In this document: positions 51,190 to 63,947 of the stretch, piece after piece
How the letters are laid out: each line of letters opens with the position of its first letter
How positions within the stretch are numbered: the stretch's first letter is position 1
Assembly (NCBI GenBank): GCA_011009095.1
Contig: VTPC01090606.1
Location: 107,304-171,303, forward strand
Reading direction: 5' to 3'
DNA: 64,000 nucleotides
Origin: Ignelater luminosus
Lineage: Eukaryota > Arthropoda > Insecta > Coleoptera > Elateridae
The notes under the pieces: generated by a model
What the model saw: the letters and a program-made list of their open reading frames with translations, nothing else
What the model was told of the DNA's origin: nothing
Database searches by the model: none
Program-made: the position numbers and the translations under genes

Positions 51190-51840
51190 TCAGTAGTAAG
51201 TTGAGATACAAATAGTATACGCCTGCTTTCTATGCCGGTATTTCGCATTTTGCTGTGGTATAGTGCATGTGTCATTGTTCATAGACTTCCTGCTGATTAA
51301 CTCTTTTAAATTCTTTATCTCTGGAAGTAGTCGTTTCAATATCTTCGATAGATTTCTTTGTTGATTGGCTTTTTTGAAGATCATTATTTAAATTAATTAA
51401 TTTTTTTATTTTCTTTTTTTATATTCTAGAGGGGTTACTACAAAATTGCTTTACTATTGTTTACAATACCTAAAGTTTTGTTCTGCTGAGATAAACTGTT
51501 GCTTGATAAGCTGTCAATATGTTCGTGTGAATTTGTATTTTTCTTGGTTTCGTCAACATTTATTTACCTGATTCTGGTATCTGATAATCTCATCTTTTTC
51601 TTGAATAATTAATTTTAAGTATTGCAGCTCCAGCTTAGAACATTCATTAGATCCACTGAAATCTTTAATCTCACTGTTTGCGATTGCATCACTACAACAC
51701 TATATGTTGAGCGTCCACTACTTCGATATTCTTTAACAGGTTTACGCAACTTGGATGAGATAAAGATTCACTTTAGACTGGTTTGCAATAGAACACAGCA
51801 GTTTTTACATGATTTAGTAGGAGCTCTTTAGGTACAATCC
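51190..51840 (-). pseudogene. Likely ORF1 remnant of the same LINE
   Basis: Upstream of the RT fragment on the same strand, broken frames give a coiled-coil-like stretch ECSKLELQYLKLIIQEKDE then IIRYQNQ (about 51560-51645), and further down LSKILKRLLPEIKNLKELIS (within 51190-51384). Leu/Ile/Lys-rich helices ending in EKDxII are usual in ORF1 of such elements. Position and strand fit a single decayed element from about 51840 to 50329. Confidence 0.45.
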
Positions 51841-54350
51841 GAACCTATATATATACCATATTATCAGGTCTAGTTCCAAAGACTATTCTGTATACGGTAA
51901 AATTGGGGACTCCCCATATTGCAGAGATATTTGTATAAGCAGCTGTGTTTTATTATTAGTTCAATTCTTTTTCTTGGATCTTTTTTTCAGTTTCCGAAGT
52001 TTCTCAGTTAATACCTTACAGGATTCCCAAGGAAAGGAACAAATTGTTTCTATGAAAGTCTTGCGGTACAATAAAGAACTCGGTAAGTTAACTTTGATTT
52101 AACCCTCCAGATTGAACCTTAATTTCTTGTAAAAAAGCTCGCATTTTTGTTGCTTTGAACGCCTTCATGCCTAGGTATCTGCAATAAATTTACTCTGTTG
52201 AGTTTAGCAGAGACATAAAGTAAATTCAGATATCCCAGTGATGATAAGTTTATTTTGTTATTACTTTTTAGACTGTCTTAGCTTATTTAGATTCTTTTGC
52301 TTTGTAAATTCTTCTCCATCATAATATGTATCTTTGCTTGCAAGTCGGTGGGATAGCGAAAATCTATGATCATAAGGCTTCCTGGTAATATATCAAAAGA
52401 CATAAAGAAAGAAACTTGCATTTTACTGAAGATAAGCTATTGCCTAAAACTAGCCAAAGGGTTTTTTACAGATCAGAAGTACAGAAACCCAAAAACAATG
52501 CTGGATGTATAAAAACTTAATTTTTAAAAGGGCTAGTGTATTTTCACCTGAAACCTAGTAAGCTATCCCATTTGAAACTATTTGTTTTGATAAGAGTAAG
52601 TTCTTTCCCCTCGCATTTTGTACTCCGGTACTACGATCATATTACACTAATATTTCTCAAAATTTAACGTTTAGAAAATAAATCAAAAGGGCTTTAGGTT
52701 TTACTTTATTCCTGACGATAATGTTATTGCTAAATTATAAACTCTGCTTATTTTGTTGTTGGCCACCATATTCGATAGCAGTGTCTTTATTTTCAGATCT
52801 TGGTGGATGCGATGCTAACTTATAGTTCATTCCAATATTTGCTTATAATGGCGATAGGTAGTAGAAATGATCTATTATGAAAGAGTTCATTTAATTTTTG
52901 TTGTCTCTTTTCCTAATGATTATTTTGTAACCCTAACAATAAATATTGGGTATAAATACATATAATAGTTATACGGATTTCTCAGATTGAGAAATACATA
53001 CATACATATACACAAAGAATTCTTTGTTTGCTTTCAATATATCTGTAAATCGAACTGATTAATAAGAAACGTTTCCGCGTCCATTAAACTAAGTAGTCTC
53101 TGCCGTATTTGGTTATAATGAAATTTTTTCAACATTTACAGAATCGTCATAAATGTCGGCGAATGTATTAGATAAGTTGCAATCGACATAACTGTCGCCA
53201 TTACACATGTTTCAGTCCATTTAAACTCTTTTAGGTGCTCTTAATTATAGAAATCAGATTTATTAGTAAACTACAAATCAAACACATTAGTTTATTATAG
53301 GCAATGAAAAATCCCAGATGATATATGCCGCTACTCATAAATAATTGAAAGAATTACAAATTACGCATTTAATTGCAAATATAAATCTATAAATCAATAA
53401 AATGTCTCACTTTCAATTTGAATTATACCACTTTAAATAGTTTAGTGTTTGTCTATTTTTTTCTCAATGGACTCATTAAGCTGAGGAATTAACCTTTATG
53501 TGAGGAATGTTTACGTTAAATATTTTGATTAATGTATACAAGTTTTTCTGTTAATTTAATATGCATTTTTTGTTGCCGTTATTAAACATTTCTTGTAGTA
53601 TTTAAAGTTGTTCGGTGATAAAGTTAATAAAACGGATAAAGTAAATAAATCAAAAAACTTGTCTTACCCATAAACTTACTGACCCTATTTTATAGTGAAT
53701 TTTGTGTTGAATTATGGTGTCTAATATTTAGAATCTCCTAATTACACTTGTTGTTTGTTAGTATTTCAGTTGTTCTGGTACGTGTGCATATGTATTTTGA
53801 TAATTTTTCTAATCGGCATCAGTTCTTCATATTCGATAATCCTAGCTGCAACTCACAGACCGCATGCATTTTAATTTTATGTATAGACTAACGACAAAGT
53901 TCTCCAACTAATACGGCACTTGCACTAATACAGGATTCTAAAGGAGTTTTGTGTTATTAATGTGTACATAAGTTCGTTATTCAAAGGACATCGAGTACGG
54001 CCTCAGTGTTTGTGAGATCCAGATGATGCAAATTTACAGTGGCATACCTTTAGTAACCAGTATCAAATATTTTTTGTCGGCAAGATTTTTTAATCTTTTT
54101 TATTTTACGGAAATATTCCAGTTATCAATTAGAACTACAGATGATCGAAATTTGACAGTATCAATGCCTTACCGTAGCTCATTAGAGACTGATAACATCT
54201 TCTTAGAGAAAGCACCTGTCATAAATTACCTAACATTGATGCTAGTTTTTTGTATGTTTTATATTAAATTTATATGTGCAAAGTTCATTTAATTTGTCTT
54301 TATAAGTTTCGTTTTGTTTAATTTTGAATTTAATATAATTATTATTAGTA
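51841..54350. other. Intergenic
   Basis: AT-rich; an ACAT-type simple repeat lies near 52998 and an octamer at 54026. No gene is seen. Confidence 0.65.
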
Positions 54351-54418
54351 ATGTCTACTGTGGTTACACTACCACAAGAAAATGCAGAAAGTCTGAAGAC
54401 CATATTGATGCAGAAAAG
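54351..54418 (+). CDS. Candidate first coding exon of an unidentified gene
   Basis: The ATG at 54351 opens 22 codons plus two bases, beginning MSTVVTLPQENAESLK, and runs straight into a textbook donor AAAAG|GTAAGT (54419-54424). The composition is less AT-skewed than the flanks. A soluble, Gln/Glu-containing N-terminus is predicted; no family is recognised. No downstream exon is identified in the window and no promoter is clear. It may be chance. Confidence 0.3.
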
Positions 54419-54959
54419 GTAAGTCGAGTTTTCTAAATAATGAGATAATTAAAAAATAAAAATCTAAAAAACCGTTTTCCTGTTATCCACCGAACTTTTT
54501 GACGTTTTTTCTCGAGTGACCGTATCGTTCAGTTACATAATTTTCTATTTAAAGGTATCATGCCTTGATTTGGTTCATGTACTTACCCCACTTACTTTGA
54601 TCATGCTGTATCTTTCTCTGTTGTTGTAAGTAAGTTTATTTTAATAAAAATAGAAATAAGATAACCCATTTATTTATTAAGCCTTAGTATAAAAAAATAA
54701 ATATGTCTTAACCTAACACACAATTTGTCAATACTAAGCAGTAAAACAAATCAATGTTGCTTTTGCCGTTGTAATAGTTTTTAACGCGATATCTTGCTCG
54801 GCGATATTCTGTATTAGAGTGTTGCAGAACACAAATGCAAAGTTACGTGGCTTTCCAATTCCTGGAGACAACCGGAAGCTATTTTCAGCCCAAATGGTAT
54901 AGATTTTTGCATTTTTTAACACGACAACTTGTTATGTGGGAACCTGATGGCAAAGCAGT

Positions 54960-56300
54960 AGTTCAGTGATGTAGTAGCGGCAGTACCCTTCGGGTTGGTC
55001 ACAAACCCGAACATAAGTGGCGGTTCCTCAATGTTGAGATGAAGAAGTTATATTTGGCAGAGGTCCCTAAACATTACTGTTCCGGCATCTGCCATCACCA
55101 ACAAGGGAGCAATGGAAAAGTCTTCCTAACAACCATGATACGAAGACCGATAACTACGTCACTCGGTTGTTTCGCGGGAGTAGGTAAGACCATCGTAAGG
55201 GGTTCTGAGAACCTCGAGGACGTGTTCTTCTATTCTGTTCTTCCTCACATAGCAGATAGTCTTTTCTTTCTGTCGAAGTCTAGCAATAAATGTAATTGAT
55301 CACGGGTAAGATGAAAATTTTATAGGTGTGTAAAGCATCTGTGGGCGGCAGTCTGGAATACCGTCGCTGAGTGTTAACAGCAAACCGCTGAATGGTGTTC
55401 AAACAGTGCTTTAGCGCATCGCTTCATCTCAGTGAAGGTGTGAAATTGATACCAACATAGCTGACAGAAGGTAAGAGTTTGAAACATGAGCTCTATAGTT
55501 CCAAACGGACATCCGTTGAATCAAATCTGACAGAATGAGATGACGTTTTTCTTTACGTTTAAAACTAAGTCTCGTGTCGTCTTAGCTCAAATGCCAAAAT
55601 TGTCAATTCGTCGGAAAAACTTCAGGATTTTACCCATAGGGCAGTATCGTCTTGATTGGAGAAGTGCGACAAGTGAGTGGCTGGGTCCTTGAAGTGGGGG
55701 ATGTCATGACAGAAACAAATAAATAAGAAGAGGCAAATAATGAAACCTTGGGCTTGCCAGCTCGTCGCATGTTCACCTTGGACAAAGGCTGGTGAACGCG
55801 AACGAATGGGGTAGGGATCTCGGCGGCTTAAAGTTTGTGAAGAAGCCTATTATGTCAGACTTTGTCAAAAACCTGCTCAATATTGAGTGTAGTATATCTG
55901 CCAGAACTCTACGACGCTTTAGGAATTTTCGAAGTTTACTGATCAATATTCTCTCAATTATTTTTATTTATTTACCAATTATATTGAGGTAAGCAACTGA
56001 CCTGTAGGAAGATGGGTCTGTGGGTGCTTTGTGAAATTTGGGTATTATGATGACTGTTGTCTTCTTCCAATCAGTGCTAAGGAAGTATTCACTGCAGAGG
56101 CAACCGTTGCATATTAGAGTAAGGAGGGCGATAGCAGATGACGGTGTACCTTTCCCCGAGGGAATCGTTCTCGGAGATGGAATTTTTGCCTGATGGTAGT
56201 GCTTTATTGTTTTCTCTGCTCAAAGATCCGACTGATGATACCCAGCAGGAGATCGACGAGTTCTGGAGTTTAGGCTAACGTCGTAATTGACGTTGCAAAA
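54960..56300 (-). pseudogene. Decayed Jockey-type LINE with reverse transcriptase remnants
   Basis: On the minus strand, from high to low coordinates: YFLSTDWKKTTVIIIPKFHK, PTDPSSYRSVAYLNIIGK, a stop, then IKIIERILISKL (about 55930-56075), matching the YFPxxWKxAxVIxIPK / SYRPISLL / KVxExIIxxRL blocks; then VFDKV-stop-HNRLLHKL (about 55825-55865), the AFDRVWHDGLLxKL block; then HLSHFSNQDDTALW (55639-55677), a form of the FADD box with the two Asp codons kept (55646-55651). Further on, LNVKKNVISF and a YVGINF-like block follow. Several stops and frame changes show it is dead. The 3' end is probably near 54960. GC is higher than the flanks. Confidence 0.85.
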
Positions 56301-59300
56301 AGCAAGACTATTCTAGACAACCGTTAAAAAGTAGTATTACCTATTTTAGAGTTTAAACTTAAAATCGACGTTTCAAAGAATTTGTTGAAAATCCAGTAGC
56401 ATTCACACGCAACATCTGTATTGTATGTACTTAAGAAACTTGTGTTAACAAAAATCAATTTAATATCGGTTTCCACTAACAATTAAGGTTACTAACAACA
56501 CAAATATAGAAACTCATTTAGTGAAGAATTCTGAATGCATTCAAGGTCGTTTAAATTTGCAAGTGTACTTTAAGCTGAGCATCATTAAATATTTGGAAAA
56601 ACCAAATAAAATTGTAGCTTGTAGTTAAGAAGAAACTTTTGGAAATCGATTTAGGCAATGAAACCTTAAAGGTATAAAAAGATAGGCAAATCTGAAAAAA
56701 CTGCAACTGCACCTCCTAATTACTTTCTTGGAAGTCACCTAACACTAGAAGAAGACTTGTTAGTTACATTAGTCAAGACTCTATATTACTACTAAAACAT
56801 CTGCTGCATGAACATTTACTAATTGATTTGTCTCTGATATTATTCGTGGTTCGTGTGGTGGTTTTGCAACAGCAGTCCTTATGAACTATTCGTTATCTTA
56901 CAACAATTATTGCATTTTATCAATCTATCTTGCCGGAAAAAATAATACACAAGAAACACCATTCGTAAACTAACGTAACACGTAAGTCAAACTCTAAATC
57001 TTACAGCAATCGTTGGTAAATACAAAATGCCAAACGTCAAATGTGCTTAGCTGTTTGCTGATTTTGAATTATAAGGATCAATACTTGAAGAGAGTCGAAA
57101 TTTAACAATAATGAATAGGACCTACTGCATTTATGTTCCGTAACTAATATTTAAAAAAAAATAAAAAGAATATAATTAATAACTGCACAGAATCCTGAAC
57201 AGAATCAAACAAACATTTATAAAACATTGATCATAGCATATCAAGCATATTATTATTTTATTATTTATTAATTAAAAGTTCACTGTTATTTTGATCGACG
57301 TTAATTACGAGAACGGCATGTTTGTATTTACTCGTTAAAACTCTCTTTCTCAAAAATCTATCTATTGAAATTCTTACCTGATGACATTTGTCTTAGAACA
57401 ATGCTAAGAATATCTTAATGATATTTAGTTTGTATAACTAAAGGTACAAAACATCATATTAAGTACCAGAACTACATGCACGCGAACAGTAAAACAAAAG
57501 TTCAAGATATTACAATTACCGTTTATTCAGTTAATCTATTATTAGAAGATAATTGATCCATATAAAAAAATTAAAATCGCAATTCTGACAGTATCTCTTT
57601 TGCAATCAGCAATATTTACAAAAGTAACCATCTCTTCAGATAAAAGTATCGATTATTTTCAAGCTTTCGCTTTAAAGAAAAAAGGAACAATGAATTTATT
57701 ATATTTGATACACTTATAAATCATCTCTATTGTTATTAATACCTGATTTATATGAATGAATGCTCGAAACCAGCTTTGAAAGTGATCGGGAACCGGCGCA
57801 TCAAAACCATCAACAGAAGAGATCCATGCGACGGAGGAAGGACACGGTTCAGTAGCTTCGATTTAACGCACGTGATATGATGCGGTTGCTTTGACCGCAT
57901 GTATTATAATAATATGCATAAAGCAGACATCAAAATCCATTGGAATCTTTTTTCATAATCAAACGGTGGAAAACCAAGGTATATAATAAAGGTCGCATCT
58001 ATATATAGAGAAGAAGTTTTTTCTAATTTCTTTTGTAGTTGTAGGAATCTATTTCGATTCAATGAATTATAAAGAAAGTGGAGTTGTGATTAGAATCTTC
58101 ATTTTTTTTATTTCTTTTTCTTTTAATTAAATAGTTTTGCACACGCACTATGTAAAGTGTATAATAAAGAATTACAGCTGAACTTTTGACAATGAAAATC
58201 AAATATCAAACATCAAATCTTGTCAGTAGTCCAAACACATTCATGATTTATCTTCATTTGAAACAAAAGATTCTTACAATCTTCTTCTTTTGCAGGCGGT
58301 AGACTAATTACCATTTTTTATCTTCAGCCTTCTTAACTATTCTGGTAACTCAACTATACACAAAATCAAAAACAAGAGAATTGTGCAATAACAAAAATTA
58401 ACACCTACTATTAAAAATTAGTTATTTACTAGGTAAGAACAATCTTGGACACGCTGCACTGTATTATATCAATTTACTAGGTTACTTTGATTTTTCTGCG
58501 TTAGAAGGTTGTGGCGATCGCACCTTGTAAATAAGTTATGGTAAGTAGATACAGTATTTTATCCAGAATTTCCGTTTGTAGATGGAATCTGCAAGTAATC
58601 CTACAAACTAATTATTATTAGTAGTAACATTCAAACTTTAGTTCTATATTTTGGTGTTGTCAAAGCAAACAAGGGATTAAATGAAGACAAATCTATTTAA
58701 CAATTTAACGTATTAAACTAGTATGAAGGGTCCAGAGCATAAATTTGTACGGTGTTGATTTCTGGCCGTTAAAAGATTTAATTGAAAATAAACAAATATT
58801 GGTTTATTGAAAATGTCTACAAATTGGACATCTGACCTAAATGTCTCCAATTCTTTAGGAAAATGATGGCCAAGGCGACTTTATCCAATTTAGTATCATT
58901 TTGGACATGTTTCGGTTATAAACCTCTTTTCTGCAAATTTTTGTTATCAGTTTTTACTTACAATTACAGTCAAAGGTTCCTAAACAAATCTTTAAGAATT
59001 TTTAGAAATTGCGGTGCATGTGGCAAGAATGAATTAAGCAGCCCCTGACTGATTAAGTCAAGGATTGTTGTGCAATAGATCAGTTGGTTTCAAGTTCTTA
59101 CTTACAGCAATAAAGAGAAATTTCTTAATCAATTAATACCCGTCAAAACATTTCTAGTCCTAAATTTCTTCATTCGTATTCAAATCATTACAGTCTTAAG
59201 AGCATACATCCAACATATCTCACATGTAAGTAATAACCATGTTGGTTTCTAAAAAACGTCCGAGATTCTTAAAAAAATTAGAAACGGAAGCTTTTGATCT

Positions 59301-59559
59301 TAAATGTTCTTTTTTAGAAAAGTTATATCTAAATGTAAAGGAATATCTGTGGCTTAGGGCTAGATTAATGGAGACCAGAATTTTTACATTAAATCTACTA
59401 AAATTGCCACAGGTAAACATTGTTAAAACATTTAGCTGTCAGTTTAAGCAGTCATATCTCTTTTACTTTGTAAAAACATTTAATTTAAAACGCAAGTACG
59501 AGAGAGTTTTTTGCTGTTTAGATTTTGACAGAGCTGTTAGTATTTTCCCTTATTCTTAC
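56301..59559. other. Intergenic with a GC-richer patch at 57.75-57.91 kb
   Basis: No gene is recognised. The patch contains the hairpin at 57880 and several CpG words. Confidence 0.6.
57880..57900. other. Hairpin ATGCGGT-loop-ACCGCAT
   Basis: A 7-bp perfect stem with a 7-base loop inside a GC-richer patch (57750-57910) that stands out from AT-rich flanks. The patch may be a regulatory element. Confidence 0.5.
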
Positions 59560-60000
59560 TACCCAGTACTGCCAAGTTCTACAATGATTCCTTTTAATTT
59601 ATTAAGTACTGCTATGTCCTGCCAGATCTTGTTAAGTACTGCCTGTTTCTGTCCTGGTATCAAAGATCTCTCACACTGGAGAAAATACATTTACAAAACC
59701 TTAGCAGGACTTAAGACAGGACTGGTAGTACTTGGTAGGCTCCAGTAGTGCTTGGCACTTGCAGTGGTTGGCAAGACCTATGATAGCAGTTCCAGTAGCA
59801 CTAAAGGTACTGTCAAGTTTATTTCGTTTTAAAAAGCTTTTTGTCGGAATACATCTGGATCAAATAAGTTATTGCATAAATATTGCAAATTCCTGACTTA
59901 GTGCTGTCATGTTCCGCCAACTATTGCTAGAATCTGTTAAGTACTACCAAGTCCTAAAATGTACTAACAATTTCGGTTTCAGTCCTGGCGAGATTTTGTA
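59560..60000. repeat. Diverged AAGTACTGCC minisatellite with an inverted portion
   Basis: Direct copies of words like TTAAGTACTGCC...GTCCTG occur at about 59565, 59606, 59633 and 59936-59960. Between them (59700-59815) the complement appears: AGCAGGACTTAAGACAGGAC, GTAGTACTTGGTAGG, CAGTAGTGCTTGGC. The arrangement could fold into an imperfect hairpin. A 169-codon plus-strand frame overlaps its first part and looks non-coding. Confidence 0.5.
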
Positions 60001-60711
60001 CGTTTACTGGTATGTCAGTAGTAAGAGACTCCTGCCTTTTTAGGAATTTAAACGCCCGGAACCCAAAAGCTGTGCAGAAGCAGTATAACCCCAAGACCCT
60101 AGCGACTTACAGGATCTGAAAGTCTATAAGCCTTCTTCACAGAAACTTGATGATTTACAAGAACTCATTAAACTTTGGTAGTTCCCGAAAGCTGTCAAAC
60201 TCATAAGAATTCGAAATCCTGCACAAACTTATGGATGAACATAGACCAGTGTACATAATCGAAGAAAAACCCTGAGCGTACACAAGATCGATTTTGTTAC
60301 GAAAACGTGCGAGTTTGCAAGGAAATGTAAACAGGCAAAAGTTTAGAACTCAGTTAAAAAACGAAAATTTAGCAATGGCATATCTTTTCGAAATTTCATT
60401 CTCTACAGTACGAAAAATTTGATAATCTTTCAAAGTAGGCAAGAGTATTACTAAGCAACATATTAAATAAATAATGCAACTAAGATTACATATTGTAGAT
60501 TTTCTACTATAGCAAAGGAACCCATAGCTGTCCGATCGTGTATTTTAATTATAACTGCATTTCTTGAGATAAAGATCCATATTTGAGCAGAAAGGTTGTT
60601 TATGTTTGTTTTTTGTTTATTATTAAAGTTGTTCTACACAGAAGTTGCAATGAAGATAATCAAAACGTATTCAATCGAAAAGATGATTTAATCAAAATAT
60701 GACACTCACAC

Positions 60712-60844
60712 CCGGTTGCACAAAACATAGTTAATCAGATACTCAAGTTGATTATATGATTAGCCTATCTGATTGGATAATTTTGAATCTGCATTTGAAT
60801 TGATTACCTTTGAGCATTTGGTCAACTAGGTTTTGTACAACCGG
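60712..60844. mobile_element. MITE with CCGGTTGYACAAAAC termini
   Basis: 133 bases with inverted ends CCGGTTGCACAAAACATAG and, reverse-complemented, CCGGTTGTACAAAACCTAG. Similarity continues for about 36 bases per arm (AGTT, CAxATxCTCAA). It is non-coding. The termini recall those of the 31.9 kb MITE (GGGTTGTAC), so the two may be related families. No clear target duplication is read. Confidence 0.8.
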
Positions 60845-61350
60845 ATAATTGAATAGAATTACCCGTTTGCTTACACATTGCAAACGCTGCTAATGGAATC
60901 GATTAACAAGAACTGTCATGGATGGTAAGTAAAATCGACGACTGATGTCGGTGAATTATTCCTGTTGACCCAACTTACAAGCGAAATATTGATAGGATAT
61001 GATGTCAAAGTACGAAAGGGTTTTGAAAAATGGTTGGTCTCGACGGAACTCAAAGAATTCAGAGAAAAATAGAAGGTTCTAAGGAAGTCCCGGCTAAGGC
61101 CTATAAAAAACGTCCACGAACTTTGTAAAAGTCTGTAGCACAACAGACGCCAATTGACAAAAAAAATTGTAGATCTCGAGCGAAAATAGAAGTAGATTGG
61201 AAACGAGAAAGGAGAATTATTTAATACTGAGTAATTATGTATCTAGAGAAGCAGAAACTTAAAAACTCCGCCGTCGTCTTTCAGATTTTGTGGTTTTCAA
61301 TTCGACTTGAAGTTACACTATCCTTTGATATCTCTTCTCATTGGTATCTC

Positions 61351-61588
61351 GTAGATGAACGGGTAGCACACAGCAATAGATGTCGGACAATCGGCCTTCA
61401 AGGTTAAGTCGAGTTTAGCGAGGTCAGTACTTGGAAGAATGACCCTCTAAAAGCATCAAAGTCACCGCTCGTGCGCTTCAAGGGGTGGATGAAAAACTCT
61501 CTTCTATTCTATAGTACGGATTAGTGAGTATTTGTATAAAATAAATAAAGGTTATTATTATTGATTTATTATTATAATTTTATTATTA
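61351..61588 (+). mobile_element. SINE with a 5S-rRNA-like segment
   Basis: The segment at 61402-61444 follows the internal-promoter part of 5S rRNA: GTTAAG, then GCGAGGTCAGTACTTGGA and TGACC, against the eukaryotic GTTAAG...GCGCGGTCAGTACTTGGATGGGTGACC order. The element ends in AATAAATAAAGGTTATTATTATT, a usual SINE/LINE-type tail. The 7-base GTATCTC occurs on both sides (61344-61350 and 61589-61595) as a probable target-site duplication. 5S-derived SINEs (SINE3 class) are an established type; this copy's family is not known. Confidence 0.68.
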
Positions 61589-61595
61589 GTATCTC

Positions 61596-63743
61596 TTTTA
61601 CTCTTATAACGGTTTTCACTGACTGCCTCACGAGCAAATTGTTTACTTCTTTGACCGATTTGGTATGTGTTGCAATTTGTAGATCTCAATAGCGTGACAC
61701 CATTGTGTTAATACCCTGTATAGAAAAGATGATTTCTATAATTGAACGAACTGGTATTTCTTTTTGAATTGGCATCTTTCATTATTATTAAAGTGTATGT
61801 TGTTATCTTCTAGTATGAACTTGAACTTGTTTTCAAATCAGATGCAAAGAAACATCAAAACATTCAAAGATAAAATGAGATATACGATAGTTCGATAACA
61901 ATCCAAAAGATAAAAACTCGGTCTAGGTATAAAATCAAAATGGCACTGATGTATATTTATAGATAATAACTAATAGCACATATAACATATGCGCGGATTT
62001 AAACTGGCACTGCGACAATGTCGTCACTTCTCAAATAGGCCGCATAATGTAGCAGACGTTGTTCCAGACGAATTTATAAACTACAAACATTATCCATCAA
62101 AAGCGTATGAATTGCTAATTTATTTAAAATATTTAAATTCGCGTTAAGTATTCAGTCTTGTGGATACTGTCAGTTCCAACCGCAGAGACAGATAAGGATA
62201 AGATACACATTAATCTGCTCTTACTTACTACTTCCCCTAACAACCGCGTATTGTTTTACATAATTTAACCGATCATACGTATACGTTTCTTATTATTGTA
62301 AATCAATGTGTGTTAGTTAATAGGCTTTTTGTAATAATGAGAATCTTAAGAGGAAATTCTAGTAGCGAAGAATGTAAAGAACACTTCAGTACTACAACAA
62401 TCAAAACAATTTCGGTGAAGTGCTTTTAGGTGACGGCAATGTAAGGAATTCAGGCAATTACCGGAGGCACGCGTAGTCGCAAGCCTTATACCCCGTATTT
62501 ATATTTATAGCCAACAAGAATCCGTACAAAAAATAAAAGCTTATTTGACATTGGTGTTCTAACTGCTCATTGAAGTTTCCTACAGCGCAAGCGGCCGATT
62601 TGTCTAAATAAATGAGTTATAAAATCATGTAATAAATTATTGTTTTATAACTCTATTTTATTAATAAATAACAATAACACGATCAGCATGACAGAAGCAA
62701 ATTTAAAAAATACCTAGATGTTCTGTTACAACCAAAAAGAAGACGTTGAAACTTTTTTCTGCAATATAAAGATTCTGGAAATTATTATTAATTGGGACAG
62801 TGTCTAATATTAAAAATGTTGGCGAAACCTACATTAAATATAAATGAATATTAGCCTCTAGACAGAATTACAACTATAAAATCATAAAACTCAAAATTTC
62901 TAAAATTAAAAAAATAAAGATATAAGATCTATAAAAATACTTTTGTCCTCACGGTTTCTCAATGGTATTGAAAACATTAGAAATAGACCTTATACGTACA
63001 GGCAAGATTCCGGTATTCTGAATTAAGCTTTAGGAGAGAAACAGTACATTAAACGTAACAATGACGTGCAATTAAACGAGACGAGAAATTATGAGGTTAG
63101 GAGTCTCATAGTTTAGACCTTGCTTCATCAGACAATCATTTATATAGATTCTTGAAGCGTTTACTAAGGAGAGAACGGTTCAATCACGATGCAAGAGACT
63201 AATTGGTAGTACAATAAACAATACTCAACAAATGATACAAGTATTTTGAGTTTACTGTAAGCAAGAAAAATTGCTCACTACATGAAGGACTAAAAAGTAG
63301 AGTAAGGTTTCATCTGCCATATCCACAGAGATCAATGTAAAGATGATACAACCAGATTAAAAACTAAGCTGCAAAGATGTTCGCTTTGTCCTGCCAAAAA
63401 CCAACTGTGATTTTACTGTAATAGAGCACGACTTGCTTTCTAAAATATACTGACTGTGATTATGATGTTAGTCAGTCTGACTCATATAATTTGGAAACCA
63501 ATGGAAAGAGTTTATACAGTCGAAATGAATTCATCTGGCTCAAACTCTATAGTCCAGACGAATTTTTTCAGTTCTTCATTAAGTTTAAAAAGAACTGCAA
63601 GCATGATTGCAATTGTCGAAATGCCATAACAGTGCCTGTAAGAACAAATTATTACTCTTTTTACATTTTTTTTACTACTAGGCGGTTTGGTTAATTTTAA
63701 TTTTTCTTTTTGTGTCTATCATTATTTTCAAGTTAGTCCTATA
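61596..63743. other. Intergenic
   Basis: AT-rich. Slightly GC-richer DNA at 61985-62110 and 62430-62600 has no coding frame. No RNA gene is seen. Confidence 0.6.
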
Positions 63744-63947
63744 TCAGTCCTGACAATTGCCAAATATTAAATCGGTTTGTAAACGTTCTAAATCGTCCAG
63801 AATAGATCGTGGTCCTTTCTTTACTGCACACAACGAATTATCATCAGTAAGAAAGACCACACAAAGAGAAAAATGATCCGGTTTTGGTGTTTGGTAGTTC
63901 AATACCGTCCACAACAGGTAGTGGCTGTTGTTTCGTTGACTAGACAT
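63744..63947 (-). pseudogene. Possible LINE RT scrap (DD motif)
   Basis: The minus-strand frame contains CVVFLTDDNSLCAVKKGP and SILDDLERLQTDL. This recalls the FADDTSL box and following helix of non-LTR reverse transcriptases. No other RT block is visible and the frame is short, so the resemblance may be accidental. Confidence 0.25.
63809..63860. other. Strong imperfect hairpin (16 paired bases, two bulges)
   Basis: GTGGTCCTTTCTTTACTG (63809-63826) pairs with CAGTAAGAAAGACCAC (63845-63860), with two single-base bulges and an 18-base loop. The stem is shorter than a typical animal pre-miRNA. It lies inside a 67-codon minus-strand frame. Confidence 0.6.

Noticed and set aside
59239-59748. 169-codon plus-strand ORF, the longest outside vvl
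   Set aside because: Its second half is the AAGTACTGCC repeat and its first half is AT-driven Lys/Leu/Phe-rich sequence; no motif or conserved block is seen.
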